This document shows positions 1 to 6,866 of a stretch of 33,589 bases of DNA, piece after piece (the stretch's first letter is position 1; each line of letters starts with the position of its first letter). Location of the stretch: contig JAVBOL010000040.1 of NCBI GenBank assembly GCA_031550615.1, positions 1 through 33,589 of the forward strand. Reading direction: 5' to 3'. This DNA is from JAVBOW01 sp031550615 (GTDB lineage Bacteria; Bacteroidota; Bacteroidia; Bacteroidales; Rikenellaceae). Below the pieces are notes generated by a model. That model was not told the DNA's origin. It searched no databases and saw nothing but the letters and a program-made list of their open reading frames with translations. The translations under genes and the position numbers were made by a program.

Positions 1-105
1 TTCCGAAAGGAACTCGTCGAGTACATTGACTACTACAATAACAAACGGATAAAAGCCGCGTTAAAAAACATGAGCCCGGTGCAATACCGAGCTCATAATT
101 TCTGA
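1..105 (+). CDS. IS3-family transposase, C-terminal end (partial)
   Basis: The first 34 codons are open in frame 1 and end at TGA 103-105. They encode the tail of an IS3-family DDE integrase: the segment YIDYYNNKRIKAALKNMSPV matches the characteristic end of the catalytic core, where the final acidic residue is followed by a YNN-R motif and a GMSPVQYR-like ending. The start and the rest of the catalytic domain lie outside the window, so I cannot say whether the gene is intact. It reads toward the 3' end of cstA. Family assignment is firm; the IS subgroup is not. Confidence 0.88.
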   Translation, partial: FRKELVEYIDYYNNKRIKAALKNMSPVQYRAHNF

Positions 106-141
106 GTTTATTAATCCGTCCAATATTTGGGGTTCACTTCA
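1..141 (+). mobile_element. IS3-family insertion sequence, right end
   Basis: The element comprises the transposase tail plus a terminal inverted repeat. Read inward from its outer edge (minus strand), the sequence at about 141-116 is TGAAGTGAACCCC followed by CAAATATTGGACGG. This has the layout of IS150-type ends: a TG dinucleotide, a C-rich block, then TTGGAC. The left end and any target duplication are outside the window. The exact outer boundary could be 136 or 141; I prefer 141 because it gives the TG...CA terminus at the IS150-like spacing. The edge lies only 22 bp from the cstA stop codon, so the insertion may have replaced the natural end of that transcript. Confidence 0.7.
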
Positions 142-163
142 AAATGGGACGGGGTCGCTTTTT

Positions 164-1606
164 TTACTCCTTCCTGCCGGCGAACCGGATAAAGAGCAGC
201 AGCACGGCTGCGGTGACCGCCCCGGCGACGGACACCCCGACAGCGTAGTCCACACCGAACATCTCGCCAGAGGTAAGCAGGTAGGCCGAGGTGATGAAAG
301 TCATAAAGAGCGCCGGGATGAGCGTCAGGTAGAAATTCGTGCCCCGGCGTTGCAGGTACACGGTGAAGGCCCACAGGCTGACCACAGAGAGGGTCTGGTT
401 GGCCCAGGCGAAGTAGCGCCACACCACCTCGAAGGGCAGCAGCGTGATGATGAAACCGGCCACGAAAAGCGGGATGCAGATCCATAGCCTCTTGAGTATC
501 CCCTTCTGGGAGAGCCCCAGCACGTCGGCCACGATGAGCCTCGCGCTGCGGAATGCCGTGTCGCCCGTCGTGATGGGGGCGGCGATAACGCCCAGGATGG
601 CCAGCACGCCTCCTATTTTGCCTAGCGTTTCGTACGATATGGTATTGACCGCCCAGGCCGCGTTGCCGCCATGCCCGGCCAGCGCTTCGCTGAGTTGGGG
701 CACGCCGCCGAAGAAAGCCATGGCAATACCGGCCCAGATCATGGCGATGATGCTCTCGGAGATCATAGCGCCGAAGAAGACTCCCCTTCCCTGGCGCTCG
801 GTGCGCATGCAGCGCGCCATCATGGGCGACTGCGTGGCGTGGAAGCCCGAGATGGCCCCGCACGCGATAGTTATAAAGAGCGTTGGTATGATCGGGAATT
901 TATCCGCCCCGGCTTTGAGGTTGGCAAAGCCCGATTCGGTGATCTCGGGGATGCGGTAATCGCCGAAAAGCAGCGCCCCGAGGATGCCGACGGCCATAAA
1001 TACGAGCGCGGCGCCGAACAGCGGGTAGATGCGGCCTATAATGGCGTCGATGGGCAGCAGCGTGGCGATGAGGTAATAGATCAGGATGACCCAGACCCAG
1101 AAATTAGGAATGGTCAGCCCCGCCACCGTCAGTTCGGTAAACTGGGTCAACCCACCCAGTAGTCCCGCCGGGCCGAGCATGAACACCGCACCCACGAGCA
1201 CCATAAGCAGCACCGTGAAGACGCGCATCACCTGCCTTACGCCCGTGCCCAGGTAGCGTCCCACGATCTCGGGGAAACTCAGTCCGCGCAGCTCGACCGA
1301 TATCATTCCCGAAAAGTAGTCGTGCACCGCACCGAAAAAGATACCTCCGAGGGTGATCCAAATAAAGGCCACCGGGCCGTAGCACGCCCCGAGCACCGCG
1401 CCGAAGATAGGCCCCAGGCCGGCGATATTGAGCAACTGGATCAGGAAAGCCTTCCAGGCCGGCATGGGCACGTAGTCGACACCGTCGAAATGCGTGTTGC
1501 ATGGTGTGGGACGGTCGTTATCGGCGCCGAAGATGCGCTCCACATATTTGCCGTAGGTGAAATACGACGCCACCAGAAGGGCGAGGCAGATTATAAACGT
1601 TATCAT
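164..1606 (-). CDS. cstA: Carbon starvation CstA-family transporter
   Basis: This 480-residue multi-pass inner-membrane protein belongs to the CstA/BtsT family, whose characterised members take up pyruvate or peptides during carbon limitation. The conserved N-terminal part is clear: a first helix, then GKYVERIFGAD, the VDYVPM-PAWKAFLIQLLNIAGLGPIFGA region, and a run of hydrophobic segments to the end. It is much shorter than the roughly 700-residue E. coli proteins. I start at ATG 1604-1606 (MITFIICLALL), because an upstream in-frame ATG would add 23 non-conserved residues and lie upstream of the promoter. It is divergent from folD and has its own good promoter. The substrate cannot be read from sequence. 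Confidence 0.9.
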   Translation of the reverse strand: MITFIICLALLVASYFTYGKYVERIFGADNDRPTPCNTHFDGVDYVPMPAWKAFLIQLLNIAGLGPIFGAVLGACYGPVAFIWITLGGIFFGAVHDYFSGMISVELRGLSFPEIVGRYLGTGVRQVMRVFTVLLMVLVGAVFMLGPAGLLGGLTQFTELTVAGLTIPNFWVWVILIYYLIATLLPIDAIIGRIYPLFGAALVFMAVGILGALLFGDYRIPEITESGFANLKAGADKFPIIPTLFITIACGAISGFHATQSPMMARCMRTERQGRGVFFGAMISESIIAMIWAGIAMAFFGGVPQLSEALAGHGGNAAWAVNTISYETLGKIGGVLAILGVIAAPITTGDTAFRSARLIVADVLGLSQKGILKRLWICIPLFVAGFIITLLPFEVVWRYFAWANQTLSVVSLWAFTVYLQRRGTNFYLTLIPALFMTFITSAYLLTSGEMFGVDYAVGVSVAGAVTAAVLLLFIRFAGRKE

Positions 1607-1623
1607 AACAGGGGATTTACGTG

Positions 1624-1654
1624 TAAAAGTATATAATGCTGCCGACTTTTCAAA
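1624..1654 (-). promoter_or_regulatory. Promoter of cstA
   Basis: On the minus strand a TTTG (-33 box, plus-strand 1651-1654) is followed after exactly 19 nt by TACTTTTA (1624-1631), one base from the Bacteroidetes -7 consensus TAnnTTTG. The spacing is the optimum for the primary sigma factor of this phylum. The resulting leader would be only about 10-15 nt. Confidence 0.6.
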
Positions 1655-1682
1655 GCCGCTGCTCATCACGGCCAAAAAACAT

Positions 1683-1690
1683 TATCTTTG
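1683..1690 (+). promoter_or_regulatory. -7 box upstream of folD
   Basis: TATCTTTG matches the Bacteroidetes -7 consensus TAnnTTTG perfectly and lies 20 nt before the chosen folD ATG. I find no convincing -33 TTTG at the proper distance, so the promoter may depend on the -7 box alone or on an activator. Confidence 0.45.
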
Positions 1691-1710
1691 TGGCACGAAA
1701 AATACAGAAT

Positions 1711-2586
1711 ATGACACTCATTGACGGTAAAGAAGTAGCGGCGGCGATCCGCAAACAGATCGCGGCGGAGGTGGAACAGGTCGTGGCTGCGGGGGGCAAG
1801 CGCCCCTGCCTGGTGGCCGTGCTCGTCGGTACGGACGGAGGCAGCATGACCTACGTGGGGCACAAGGAGAAATGTTGCCAGGAAGTAGGTTTCGACTCGC
1901 AGGTGATCCGTCTGCCCGAGCAGACCTCCGAGGGCGAATTGCTCGGGCTGATCGCACGCCTTAACGGTGACGAGGCGGTCGACGGCTTTATCGTGCAGCT
2001 GCCCCTGCCGCGCCATATCGACGAGCAGAAGGTGCTCGAAGCTATCGACCCGCGCAAGGACGTCGACGGTTTCCATCCTGTAAACACCGGGCGCATGCTG
2101 CTGGGGCTGCCGGCTTACCTGCCCGCCACGCCCGACGGCATACTTTCGCTGCTGAAATATTATAAGATCGAAACTTCGGGAAAACATTGCGTGGTGATAG
2201 GACGCAGCAATATCGTGGGCCGTCCCGTGGCCAACATGCTCTCGCAGAAGGGATGGGACTGCACCGTGACGATCTGCCACAGCCGCACCAAAGACCTGCC
2301 CTCGGTCGTATCGCAGGGCGATATCGTGATCGCCGCCATCGGACAGCCCGGTTTCGTGACCGCCGAAATGGTCAAGCCGGGCGCGGTGGTGATCGACGTG
2401 GGCACCACGCGCGTGCCTGACGCCACGGCCAAGGCCGGATGGAGGCTCAAGGGCGACGTGCTCTTCGACGAGGTGGCGCCGAAATGCTCCTACATCACCC
2501 CCGTTCCGGGCGGCGTAGGGCCGATGACCATTATCTCGCTGATGAAAAACACGCTTCGCGCGGGGAAGAAAGAGGTTTACAAGTAA
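1711..2586 (+). CDS. folD: Bifunctional methylenetetrahydrofolate dehydrogenase/cyclohydrolase FolD
   Basis: FolD interconverts 5,10-methylene-, 5,10-methenyl- and 10-formyl-tetrahydrofolate in the cytoplasm, supplying one-carbon units for purine and formyl-Met synthesis. The 291-residue product has the usual length. Visible landmarks: TYVGHKEKCCQEVG with the catalytic Y-x3-K pair, the QLPLP and DVDGFHPVN-GR active-site stretches, the dinucleotide-binding loop VIGRSNIVGRPVANML, and the C-terminal signature TPVPGGVGPMTI. I chose ATG 1711 because the protein then begins MTLIDGKEVAAAI as in the family; the longer frame would start upstream of the -7 box. A hairpin follows immediately. Single gene, divergent from cstA. 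Confidence 0.97.
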   Translation: MTLIDGKEVAAAIRKQIAAEVEQVVAAGGKRPCLVAVLVGTDGGSMTYVGHKEKCCQEVGFDSQVIRLPEQTSEGELLGLIARLNGDEAVDGFIVQLPLPRHIDEQKVLEAIDPRKDVDGFHPVNTGRMLLGLPAYLPATPDGILSLLKYYKIETSGKHCVVIGRSNIVGRPVANMLSQKGWDCTVTICHSRTKDLPSVVSQGDIVIAAIGQPGFVTAEMVKPGAVVIDVGTTRVPDATAKAGWRLKGDVLFDEVAPKCSYITPVPGGVGPMTIISLMKNTLRAGKKEVYK

Positions 2587-2589
2587 AGG

Positions 2590-2613
2590 AAAAGGAGGCT
2601 CAGGCCTCCTTTT
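2590..2613. terminator. Bidirectional terminator between folD and the methyltransferase gene
   Basis: AAAAGGAGGC (2590-2599), loop TCAG, GCCTCCTTTT (2604-2613) form a 10-bp hairpin; the plus strand continues with T-rich sequence, and A-rich sequence precedes it so the opposite strand also has a U tract. It starts 4 nt after the folD stop and contains the stop codon region of the converging methyltransferase gene. Confidence 0.85.
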
Positions 2614-3379
2614 TCTTTACCATATATATAATCTCGTCCGAGGGCAGCGAATAAAGTTTGCGCTCCCCAGCAGGCAGGGTGGCCGCGAAATCCTCCTCGA
2701 CGACCATAAAACCGGCTTCGCGCAGACGTTCGGGATAGTCCAGGCCGTACTGGCGCACGTGGTCGTATTGGCCGTAGAGCTTTTCGCGCTCTTTAGGGTC
2801 GGTCACCGACGGGTCTTCGGCGGTCATTTTGAGTTTGCGGTCGATGGGCACCTGCACTATGCCCCAGCCTCCGGGCTTAAGCACGCGGTAAAGTTCGCGC
2901 ATAGCCAGGCGGTCGTCGCTCACATGTTCGAGGATGTGGTTGCACATTACCATGTCGAAACTGTTTTCGGGAAATGGTATCGACTGCACGTCCATCTTCA
3001 CGCGCGCCAGGGGAGAGCAGAGGTCGGCAGTGATATAGTTTTTGCCCAGCAGTCCCGCGAATTTACCCATAAAGCACGCCTCAGGGGCGACGTGCAGCAT
3101 CAGAGGTTTCGGCATGGCGGTGTAGAGGTCGGTGCGCGAGTGCAGGAACAATTCCAACAGGCGGTGACGCTCCAACGACATGCAGCCCGGGCAGAGGGCG
3201 TTTTCCCGGGGAGCTACATATCCGTATGGCAAGAATTGGCGGAAATCGCGTCCGCAAACGGGACAGTGCGCCCCCTTTCCCCGGTAGAACAGAGCGACCA
3301 CACGCAGCACGTGCGGGGCCATTTGCTGCATCGTCTCGCGTGGGAGGATTCGCAGACAAAAGCGGATGATCTTTTTCAT
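2600..3379 (-). CDS. Class I SAM-dependent methyltransferase with N-terminal zinc ribbon
   Basis: The 259-residue protein has two parts. Residues 39-66 carry two CxxC pairs (C39, C42, C63, C66) that should bind one zinc ion. Residues about 90-200 form a Methyltransf_11-type Rossmann domain: the acidic first motif is modified (LHVAPEACFMG), followed by YITADL, DVQSIPFPENSFDMVMCNHILEHV and RVLKPGGWGIVQVP. Related proteins occur in cell-surface polysaccharide contexts, but the substrate is not evident here. It follows the deoxyhypusine-synthase-like gene by 55 nt on the same strand and could be co-transcribed. The start codon and preceding bases belong to a repeated extragenic sequence (3377-3432), which is odd and suggests the leader was acquired from a repeat. 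Confidence 0.85.
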   Translation of the reverse strand: MKKIIRFCLRILPRETMQQMAPHVLRVVALFYRGKGAHCPVCGRDFRQFLPYGYVAPRENALCPGCMSLERHRLLELFLHSRTDLYTAMPKPLMLHVAPEACFMGKFAGLLGKNYITADLCSPLARVKMDVQSIPFPENSFDMVMCNHILEHVSDDRLAMRELYRVLKPGGWGIVQVPIDRKLKMTAEDPSVTDPKEREKLYGQYDHVRQYGLDYPERLREAGFMVVEEDFAATLPAGERKLYSLPSDEIIYMVKKKEA

Positions 3380-3432
3380 CGTTTTGAAAAATTACGCCAG
3401 GGAGCGAGACCGGGCCGTGCGATATGCGCAGC
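3377..3432 (-). repeat. Extragenic repeat, short copy (downstream of the DHS-like gene)
   Basis: Two blocks are identical to the copy at 14462-14553 and in the same order: the 19-mer GCCGTGCGATATGCGCAGC (plus strand 3414-3432; other copy 14535-14553) and the 11-mer CATCGTTTTGA (3377-3387; other copy 14462-14472). Between them this copy has 26 nt where the other has 62 nt including a large inverted repeat. Both copies begin within a few bases to about 25 nt after the stop codon of a minus-strand gene. The CAT at 3377-3379 is the complement of the methyltransferase start codon. Confidence 0.7.
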
Positions 3433-3434
3433 CG

Positions 3435-4406
3435 CTACCAGCCTAAAATATAGGCAAAGATCAGAGGAGCGACGATAGTCGCGTCGGACTCGACGATGAA
3501 TTTCGGCGTGTCGACGTCGAGCTTGCCCCATGTGATCTTCTCGTTGGGCACGGCGCCCGAGTACGACCCGTAAGAGGTGGTCGAATCGGAGATCTGGCAA
3601 AAATATGCCCAGAATGGCACATCCTCCCATTCGAGGTCCTGGTACATCATCGGCACGACGCAGATCGGGAAGTCGCCCGAGATGCCGCCTCCGATCTGGA
3701 AGAAGCCGACGCCCTTGCCGCCCGAATTGGCGCGGTACCATTCGGTCAGATAGATCATGTACTCGATGCCGGATTTCATCGTGGAGGCCTTCACCTCGCC
3801 CTTGATGACGTAGGATGTAAAAATGTTGCCCATCGTCGAGTCTTCCCAACCGGGGACGATGATCGGCAGGTTTTTCTCTGCCGCGGCCAGCATCCAGCTG
3901 TTCTTGGGGTCGATCTCGTAGTACTGTTCCAGCACGCCCGAAAGCAACATCTTGTACATGTACTCGTGGGGCAGGTAGCGTTCGCCCTTGGCGTCTGCGT
4001 CTTTCCATATCTTGGAAATGTGGCCCTGAAGACGGCGGAATGCCTCCTCCTCGGGGATGCAGGTGTCCGTAACACGGTTGAGGTGGCTGTCGAGCAGCTC
4101 TTTCTCCTGCTCGGGTGTCAGGTCGCGGTAGTTGCTTACGCGCTTGTAATGCGAGTGTGCGACCAGGTTCATGATATCCTCTTCGAGGTTCGCCCCTGTG
4201 CAGGTGATTATGTCGACCTGGCCCTGGCGGATCATCTCGGCCAGCGAGATGCCCAACTCGGCGGTCGACATTGCGCCGCCCAGGGTGACCATCATTTTGC
4301 CGCCGGCCAGCTTGTGTGCCTCGTAGCCCTTTGCCGCGTCGATAAGTGCCGCCGCGTTGAAGTGGCGGTAGTGGTGGGTGATGAATTGTGAAACGGGACC
4401 TTTCAT
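3435..4406 (-). CDS. Deoxyhypusine-synthase-like protein
   Basis: The 323-residue protein is a full-length member of the deoxyhypusine synthase family (NAD-dependent transfer of the aminobutyl group of spermidine to a lysine or amine). Recognisable parts are MMVTLGGAMSTAELG near the N-terminus, ITCTGANLEEDIMN, GGKGVGFFQIGGGISGDFPI, DSTTSYGSYSGAVPNEKITW and the following GKLDVD; the lysine in WGK matches the lysine that forms the covalent imine intermediate in the eukaryotic enzyme. Bacteria lack eIF5A, so the acceptor must differ. Bacterial homologues are known or proposed to make polyamines such as homospermidine; that is the most likely role but is inference. Starts at ATG 4404-4406, own promoter upstream, methyltransferase gene downstream. 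Confidence 0.9.
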   Translation of the reverse strand: MKGPVSQFITHHYRHFNAAALIDAAKGYEAHKLAGGKMMVTLGGAMSTAELGISLAEMIRQGQVDIITCTGANLEEDIMNLVAHSHYKRVSNYRDLTPEQEKELLDSHLNRVTDTCIPEEEAFRRLQGHISKIWKDADAKGERYLPHEYMYKMLLSGVLEQYYEIDPKNSWMLAAAEKNLPIIVPGWEDSTMGNIFTSYVIKGEVKASTMKSGIEYMIYLTEWYRANSGGKGVGFFQIGGGISGDFPICVVPMMYQDLEWEDVPFWAYFCQISDSTTSYGSYSGAVPNEKITWGKLDVDTPKFIVESDATIVAPLIFAYILGW

Positions 4407-4442
4407 TTTATGTCGTTTTATTGGTTATACGCATTTGTGTGG

Positions 4443-4474
4443 CGAAGTTACGAATTTTCTTCGAACAAACTCAA
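4443..4474 (-). promoter_or_regulatory. Possible promoter of the DHS-like gene
   Basis: On the minus strand TTG (plus 4472-4474) and TAACTTCG (4443-4450) are separated by 21 nt. The -7 box has one change from TAnnTTTG. The leader to ATG 4406 would be about 30 nt. Confidence 0.38.
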
Positions 4475-4485
4475 TCGACCGGCAT

Positions 4486-4514
4486 GTAAAGGACCAATGG
4501 ACATTTTCCTTTAC
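4486..4514. promoter_or_regulatory. Inverted repeat upstream of the DHS-like promoter
   Basis: GTAAAGGA (4486-4493) and TCCTTTAC (4507-4514) form a perfect 8-bp inverted repeat with a 13-nt spacer. It lies just upstream of the proposed -33 box of the DHS-like gene, where an activator would bind, and about 85 bp upstream of the -7 box of the divergent small gene. There is no T tract on either side to make it a convincing terminator. The rest of 4407-4598 shows nothing recognisable. Confidence 0.4.
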
Positions 4515-4598
4515 GCATCTGGTAATCACCATTCTGTGTTTTTGCTGTTATTTGCATATAATTATCTAAAGGTTCGTAGCGCGAGGCATAAAATTCTA

Positions 4599-4606
4599 TA
4601 TATTTG
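4599..4606 (+). promoter_or_regulatory. -7 box of the small membrane-protein genes
   Basis: TATATTTG fits TAnnTTTG exactly and is 29 nt before ATG 4636. The -33 position has only the weak TTCG at 4573-4576. Confidence 0.5.
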
Positions 4607-4635
4607 CAGTTTACAACCTAAACCGACATTAATTT

Positions 4636-4893
4636 ATGAGTAACGAACGTCGCTCGGGAAGTCCCGACAACTGGTTTCGCTCACTTATCGGCAACGTGAT
4701 ACTGCGTTTCGCCGGAGGCCTGGCTTTATTGTGCCTGGTATGTCTGCTGTTCGGAATCGGCGACCAGCCCTGGTGGATATGGATCGTCGGCATGGCAATA
4801 AGCGGGCTCATCGCGCTGGCCGGCGATAAGATGCGCACCCGGACGGTATACGTTGACCCCGATACGGGACACGCCATAAAACGCAACCTTTAA
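4636..4893 (+). CDS. Small hypothetical protein with two membrane segments
   Basis: This 85-residue protein is not recognised. It has a basic, polar N-terminus (about residues 1-19), hydrophobic segments at about 21-41 and 46-63 separated by a Trp-rich turn (DQPWWIW), and a polar C-terminus that reads VYVDPDTGHAIKRNL. This predicts a hairpin in the inner membrane with both ends on the same side. It has a good -7 box, an AT-rich leader typical of the phylum and starts at the only early ATG. The next gene begins 34 nt later on the same strand, so the pair is probably one transcript. No function can be assigned. Confidence 0.75.
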   Translation: MSNERRSGSPDNWFRSLIGNVILRFAGGLALLCLVCLLFGIGDQPWWIWIVGMAISGLIALAGDKMRTRTVYVDPDTGHAIKRNL

Positions 4894-4927
4894 ACCTAAA
4901 AACATAACCATTTAAACCCAAACGACC

Positions 4928-5653
4928 ATGTCTTGGACAATCCTTATCCCTATCGTATGCATCGGCGGCTTTATGCTGGTGTTCTATCTTTTCAAAGACA
5001 AATTCACCGGCAAATTCGTCAAAGCCTACGATGACGCGAACAGCGCGTGGGCAAACGACAAAGAGCAAGTAATCAAAGAGATACTCTCCAATCCCGCCAA
5101 ATTCGGAATGTTGCAGGCCGCCGTAGGCGAAACCCCCATCGAGGCGATATGCCCCTGTGAGCCCAAAAAGGCATTTGGTAAGAAACTGCTCAAAGGCGCG
5201 GTCGAAGTGATGACCATGCACCAGAGTTTCGATATGAGCCTCTACTTCCTGGCTATCGCGGGCGGAGAGCTGCACCTGATGCAGACAGACGGCAAGATCG
5301 TCACCTCCCACGACGCTTTCACGCTCTCCAACCTGCGCTTCGTGGATATACGTCCCGAAAATAACCTGACCAAAGTCACCAACCTGCTCTCTTCGAACAA
5401 TGCGACCGCCCCCGGCAAGGACAGCATATTTTTCCAGAGCAACGGTGAGGATTACTCATACAAGCTGTTGGACCAGTTCCAGGAGTACGCAAAATTCTCG
5501 GTCGAGAAGAACTACGGGTCGAGCGGCAAGCACGGAGTCAACCCGTTCTACCGCGTCGGGGAGTGCGACCAGGCGGAAAGGACGATGCTTATCGGTATCT
5601 GGGGTCCTTACACTATCGGCCAGTTCCGCGAAAGGATATTAAAAATGAAATAG
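4928..5653 (+). CDS. Hypothetical membrane-anchored protein
   Basis: The 241-residue product starts with a single hydrophobic segment (about residues 3-22) followed by a Lys-rich stretch, which suggests an N-terminal anchor with the body in the cytoplasm. The body mixes short helices and strands; residues about 95-200 (LYFLAIAGGELHLMQTDGK, then LSNLRFVDI and KDSIFFQSNGEDYSYKLLDQ) have the look of a PH-like beta domain, but this is an impression only. The end, GIWGPYTIGQFRERILKMK, is well defined and is followed by a strong terminator. It is not recognised as any characterised family. It lies 34 nt after the small membrane protein and probably works with it. Confidence 0.75.
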   Translation: MSWTILIPIVCIGGFMLVFYLFKDKFTGKFVKAYDDANSAWANDKEQVIKEILSNPAKFGMLQAAVGETPIEAICPCEPKKAFGKKLLKGAVEVMTMHQSFDMSLYFLAIAGGELHLMQTDGKIVTSHDAFTLSNLRFVDIRPENNLTKVTNLLSSNNATAPGKDSIFFQSNGEDYSYKLLDQFQEYAKFSVEKNYGSSGKHGVNPFYRVGECDQAERTMLIGIWGPYTIGQFRERILKMK

Positions 5654-5669
5654 CCATTTTACACAAATG

Positions 5670-5710
5670 AAAGCCGGATGCACATGATATAAGCTGCATC
5701 CGGCTTTTTT
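5670..5710 (+). terminator. Terminator of the 4636-5653 operon
   Basis: A 13-bp perfect stem, AAAGCCGGATGCA (5670-5682) and TGCATCCGGCTTT (5695-5707), with a 12-nt loop, ends in a run of six T (5705-5710). It overlaps the stop codon of the converging pseudouridine synthase gene by a few bases and may serve that gene too, although the opposite strand has a poorer U tract. Confidence 0.92.
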
Positions 5711-6407
5711 ATTTGCCCTCGAAAAAATGCCACAGGTTGTCGGACGGCACGGGTGCGGTCACTTCTATTTCGCGGGGGGGCGCCGCCGCCGGAGTTACGG
5801 GATGTGTGAACTTTACGCGGCGCGAGTGGAGGCAGATGCCACCCCCCGGGTTCGAGCGTGCCGCGCCGTATTTCAGGTCACCTTTGATGGGGCAGCCTAT
5901 GGCTGCGAGTTGGGCGCGGATCTGGTGGTGGCGGCCTGTGAGCAGCTCCACTTCCAGCAGGTGGTAGCGGTCGGACGAAGCGACCACGCGGTATTGAAGG
6001 CGCGCTTCCTTGCTATCTTTTTGCGGCGCGGCGAAAGCGCGCGAGGTGTTGTTCTTCGCGTTGCGCACGATATGGTGCACGAGCAGCCCATCGGCCTTTT
6101 CGGGGGCCTTTTCGGTGATCGCCCAGTAGGTTTTCGAAATGGCGCGGGCTTTTATCATTTCGTTCAGGCGCACCAGCGCCTTGCTCGTCTTGGCGAAGAC
6201 CACGGCACCGCTCACCGGGCGGTCGACACGGTGCACCACCCCGAGGAAAACCTCGCCCGGCTTCGCGTCGCGCTCCTTTATGAATGCCTTGATGGTGTCT
6301 TCGAGGGCTTCGCCGCCCGAGGTGTCGGGCTGGGTCAACTCGCCCGCACGCTTGTTCACCACCATCAGGTGGTTATCCTCGTAGAGTATCTGTGAGGGGG
6401 AGAACAT
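5709..6407 (-). CDS. RluA-family RNA pseudouridine synthase
   Basis: The 232-residue protein is a single PseudoU_synth_2 catalytic domain that isomerises uridine in rRNA or tRNA. The catalytic motif is HRVDRPVSG, with Asp62 as the nucleophile (HRLDRxTSG in the family). Other signatures are the start ILYEDNHLMVVNKRAG, KTYWAI, and LLTGRHHQIRAQLAAIGCPIKGD. There is no N-terminal S4 domain, so it resembles the short RluA/TruC-type enzymes rather than RluC or RluD; the target base cannot be told. It is the last gene of a four-gene operon and begins 3 nt after the cytidine deaminase stop codon. Confidence 0.93.
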   Translation of the reverse strand: MFSPSQILYEDNHLMVVNKRAGELTQPDTSGGEALEDTIKAFIKERDAKPGEVFLGVVHRVDRPVSGAVVFAKTSKALVRLNEMIKARAISKTYWAITEKAPEKADGLLVHHIVRNAKNNTSRAFAAPQKDSKEARLQYRVVASSDRYHLLEVELLTGRHHQIRAQLAAIGCPIKGDLKYGAARSNPGGGICLHSRRVKFTHPVTPAAAPPREIEVTAPVPSDNLWHFFEGK

Positions 6408-6410
6408 CGG

Positions 6411-6866
6411 CTACAATTCGAAGGTGAAAGGCAGAAGGCAGCGCGCCGAGGCGACCACGCTTGCACTCTTTTCCGAGCTCATTATAACGCGGATGGGCTG
6501 TCCCTGGCGCTTCTCGGTGTCGGCGATCACCTGGCGGCAGATCCCGCACGGGTAACACTCCCTCGTCCCGGGTTTCGAGGCGATGGCCAGGGCGACGATC
6601 CTGTCCTGCGGCGCGTGCGCCTGGTGGTGGAACAGCAGCGTGCGCTCGGCGCACACCCCGGCAGGGAAAACCTCACTCTCCTGGTTGCTACCAGTGACTA
6701 TCGCCCCGCTTTCGAGCCTCGCCGCAGCGCCCACATGAAAGTTGGAATAGGGGGCGTATGCCGTGTCACACGCTTTTTGCGCAGCCTCGACCAACTCGCG
6801 GTCGGCGGGGGGCATCGACGCAAAGGAGTCGTAGCCTGTGTAATCGAATGTGAATTTCTTTTCCAT
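6411..6866 (-). CDS. cdd: Cytidine deaminase
   Basis: The enzyme deaminates cytidine and deoxycytidine to the uridines in pyrimidine salvage. The 151-residue length fits the homotetrameric class. It shows YAPYSNFHVGAAA (substrate site), the zinc and proton-shuttle motif CAE (C72, E74) and the second zinc pair PCGIC (C107, C110). Its ATG overlaps the stop of the preceding MnmD-like gene by one base (TAATG), which points to translational coupling. Some residues around CAER (VCAERTLLFHHQAHAP) differ from E. coli but are ordinary for Bacteroidetes. Confidence 0.95.
   Translation of the reverse strand: MEKKFTFDYTGYDSFASMPPADRELVEAAQKACDTAYAPYSNFHVGAAARLESGAIVTGSNQESEVFPAGVCAERTLLFHHQAHAPQDRIVALAIASKPGTRECYPCGICRQVIADTEKRQGQPIRVIMSSEKSASVVASARCLLPFTFEL

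Noticed and set aside
111..863. 250-codon minus-strand frame
   Set aside because: Its last part is just the IS terminal sequence read as protein; the rest is a wrong frame of cstA.
4486..4514. Inverted repeat as a terminator
   Set aside because: No T run follows on either strand and it lies upstream of two divergent genes, not at the end of one.
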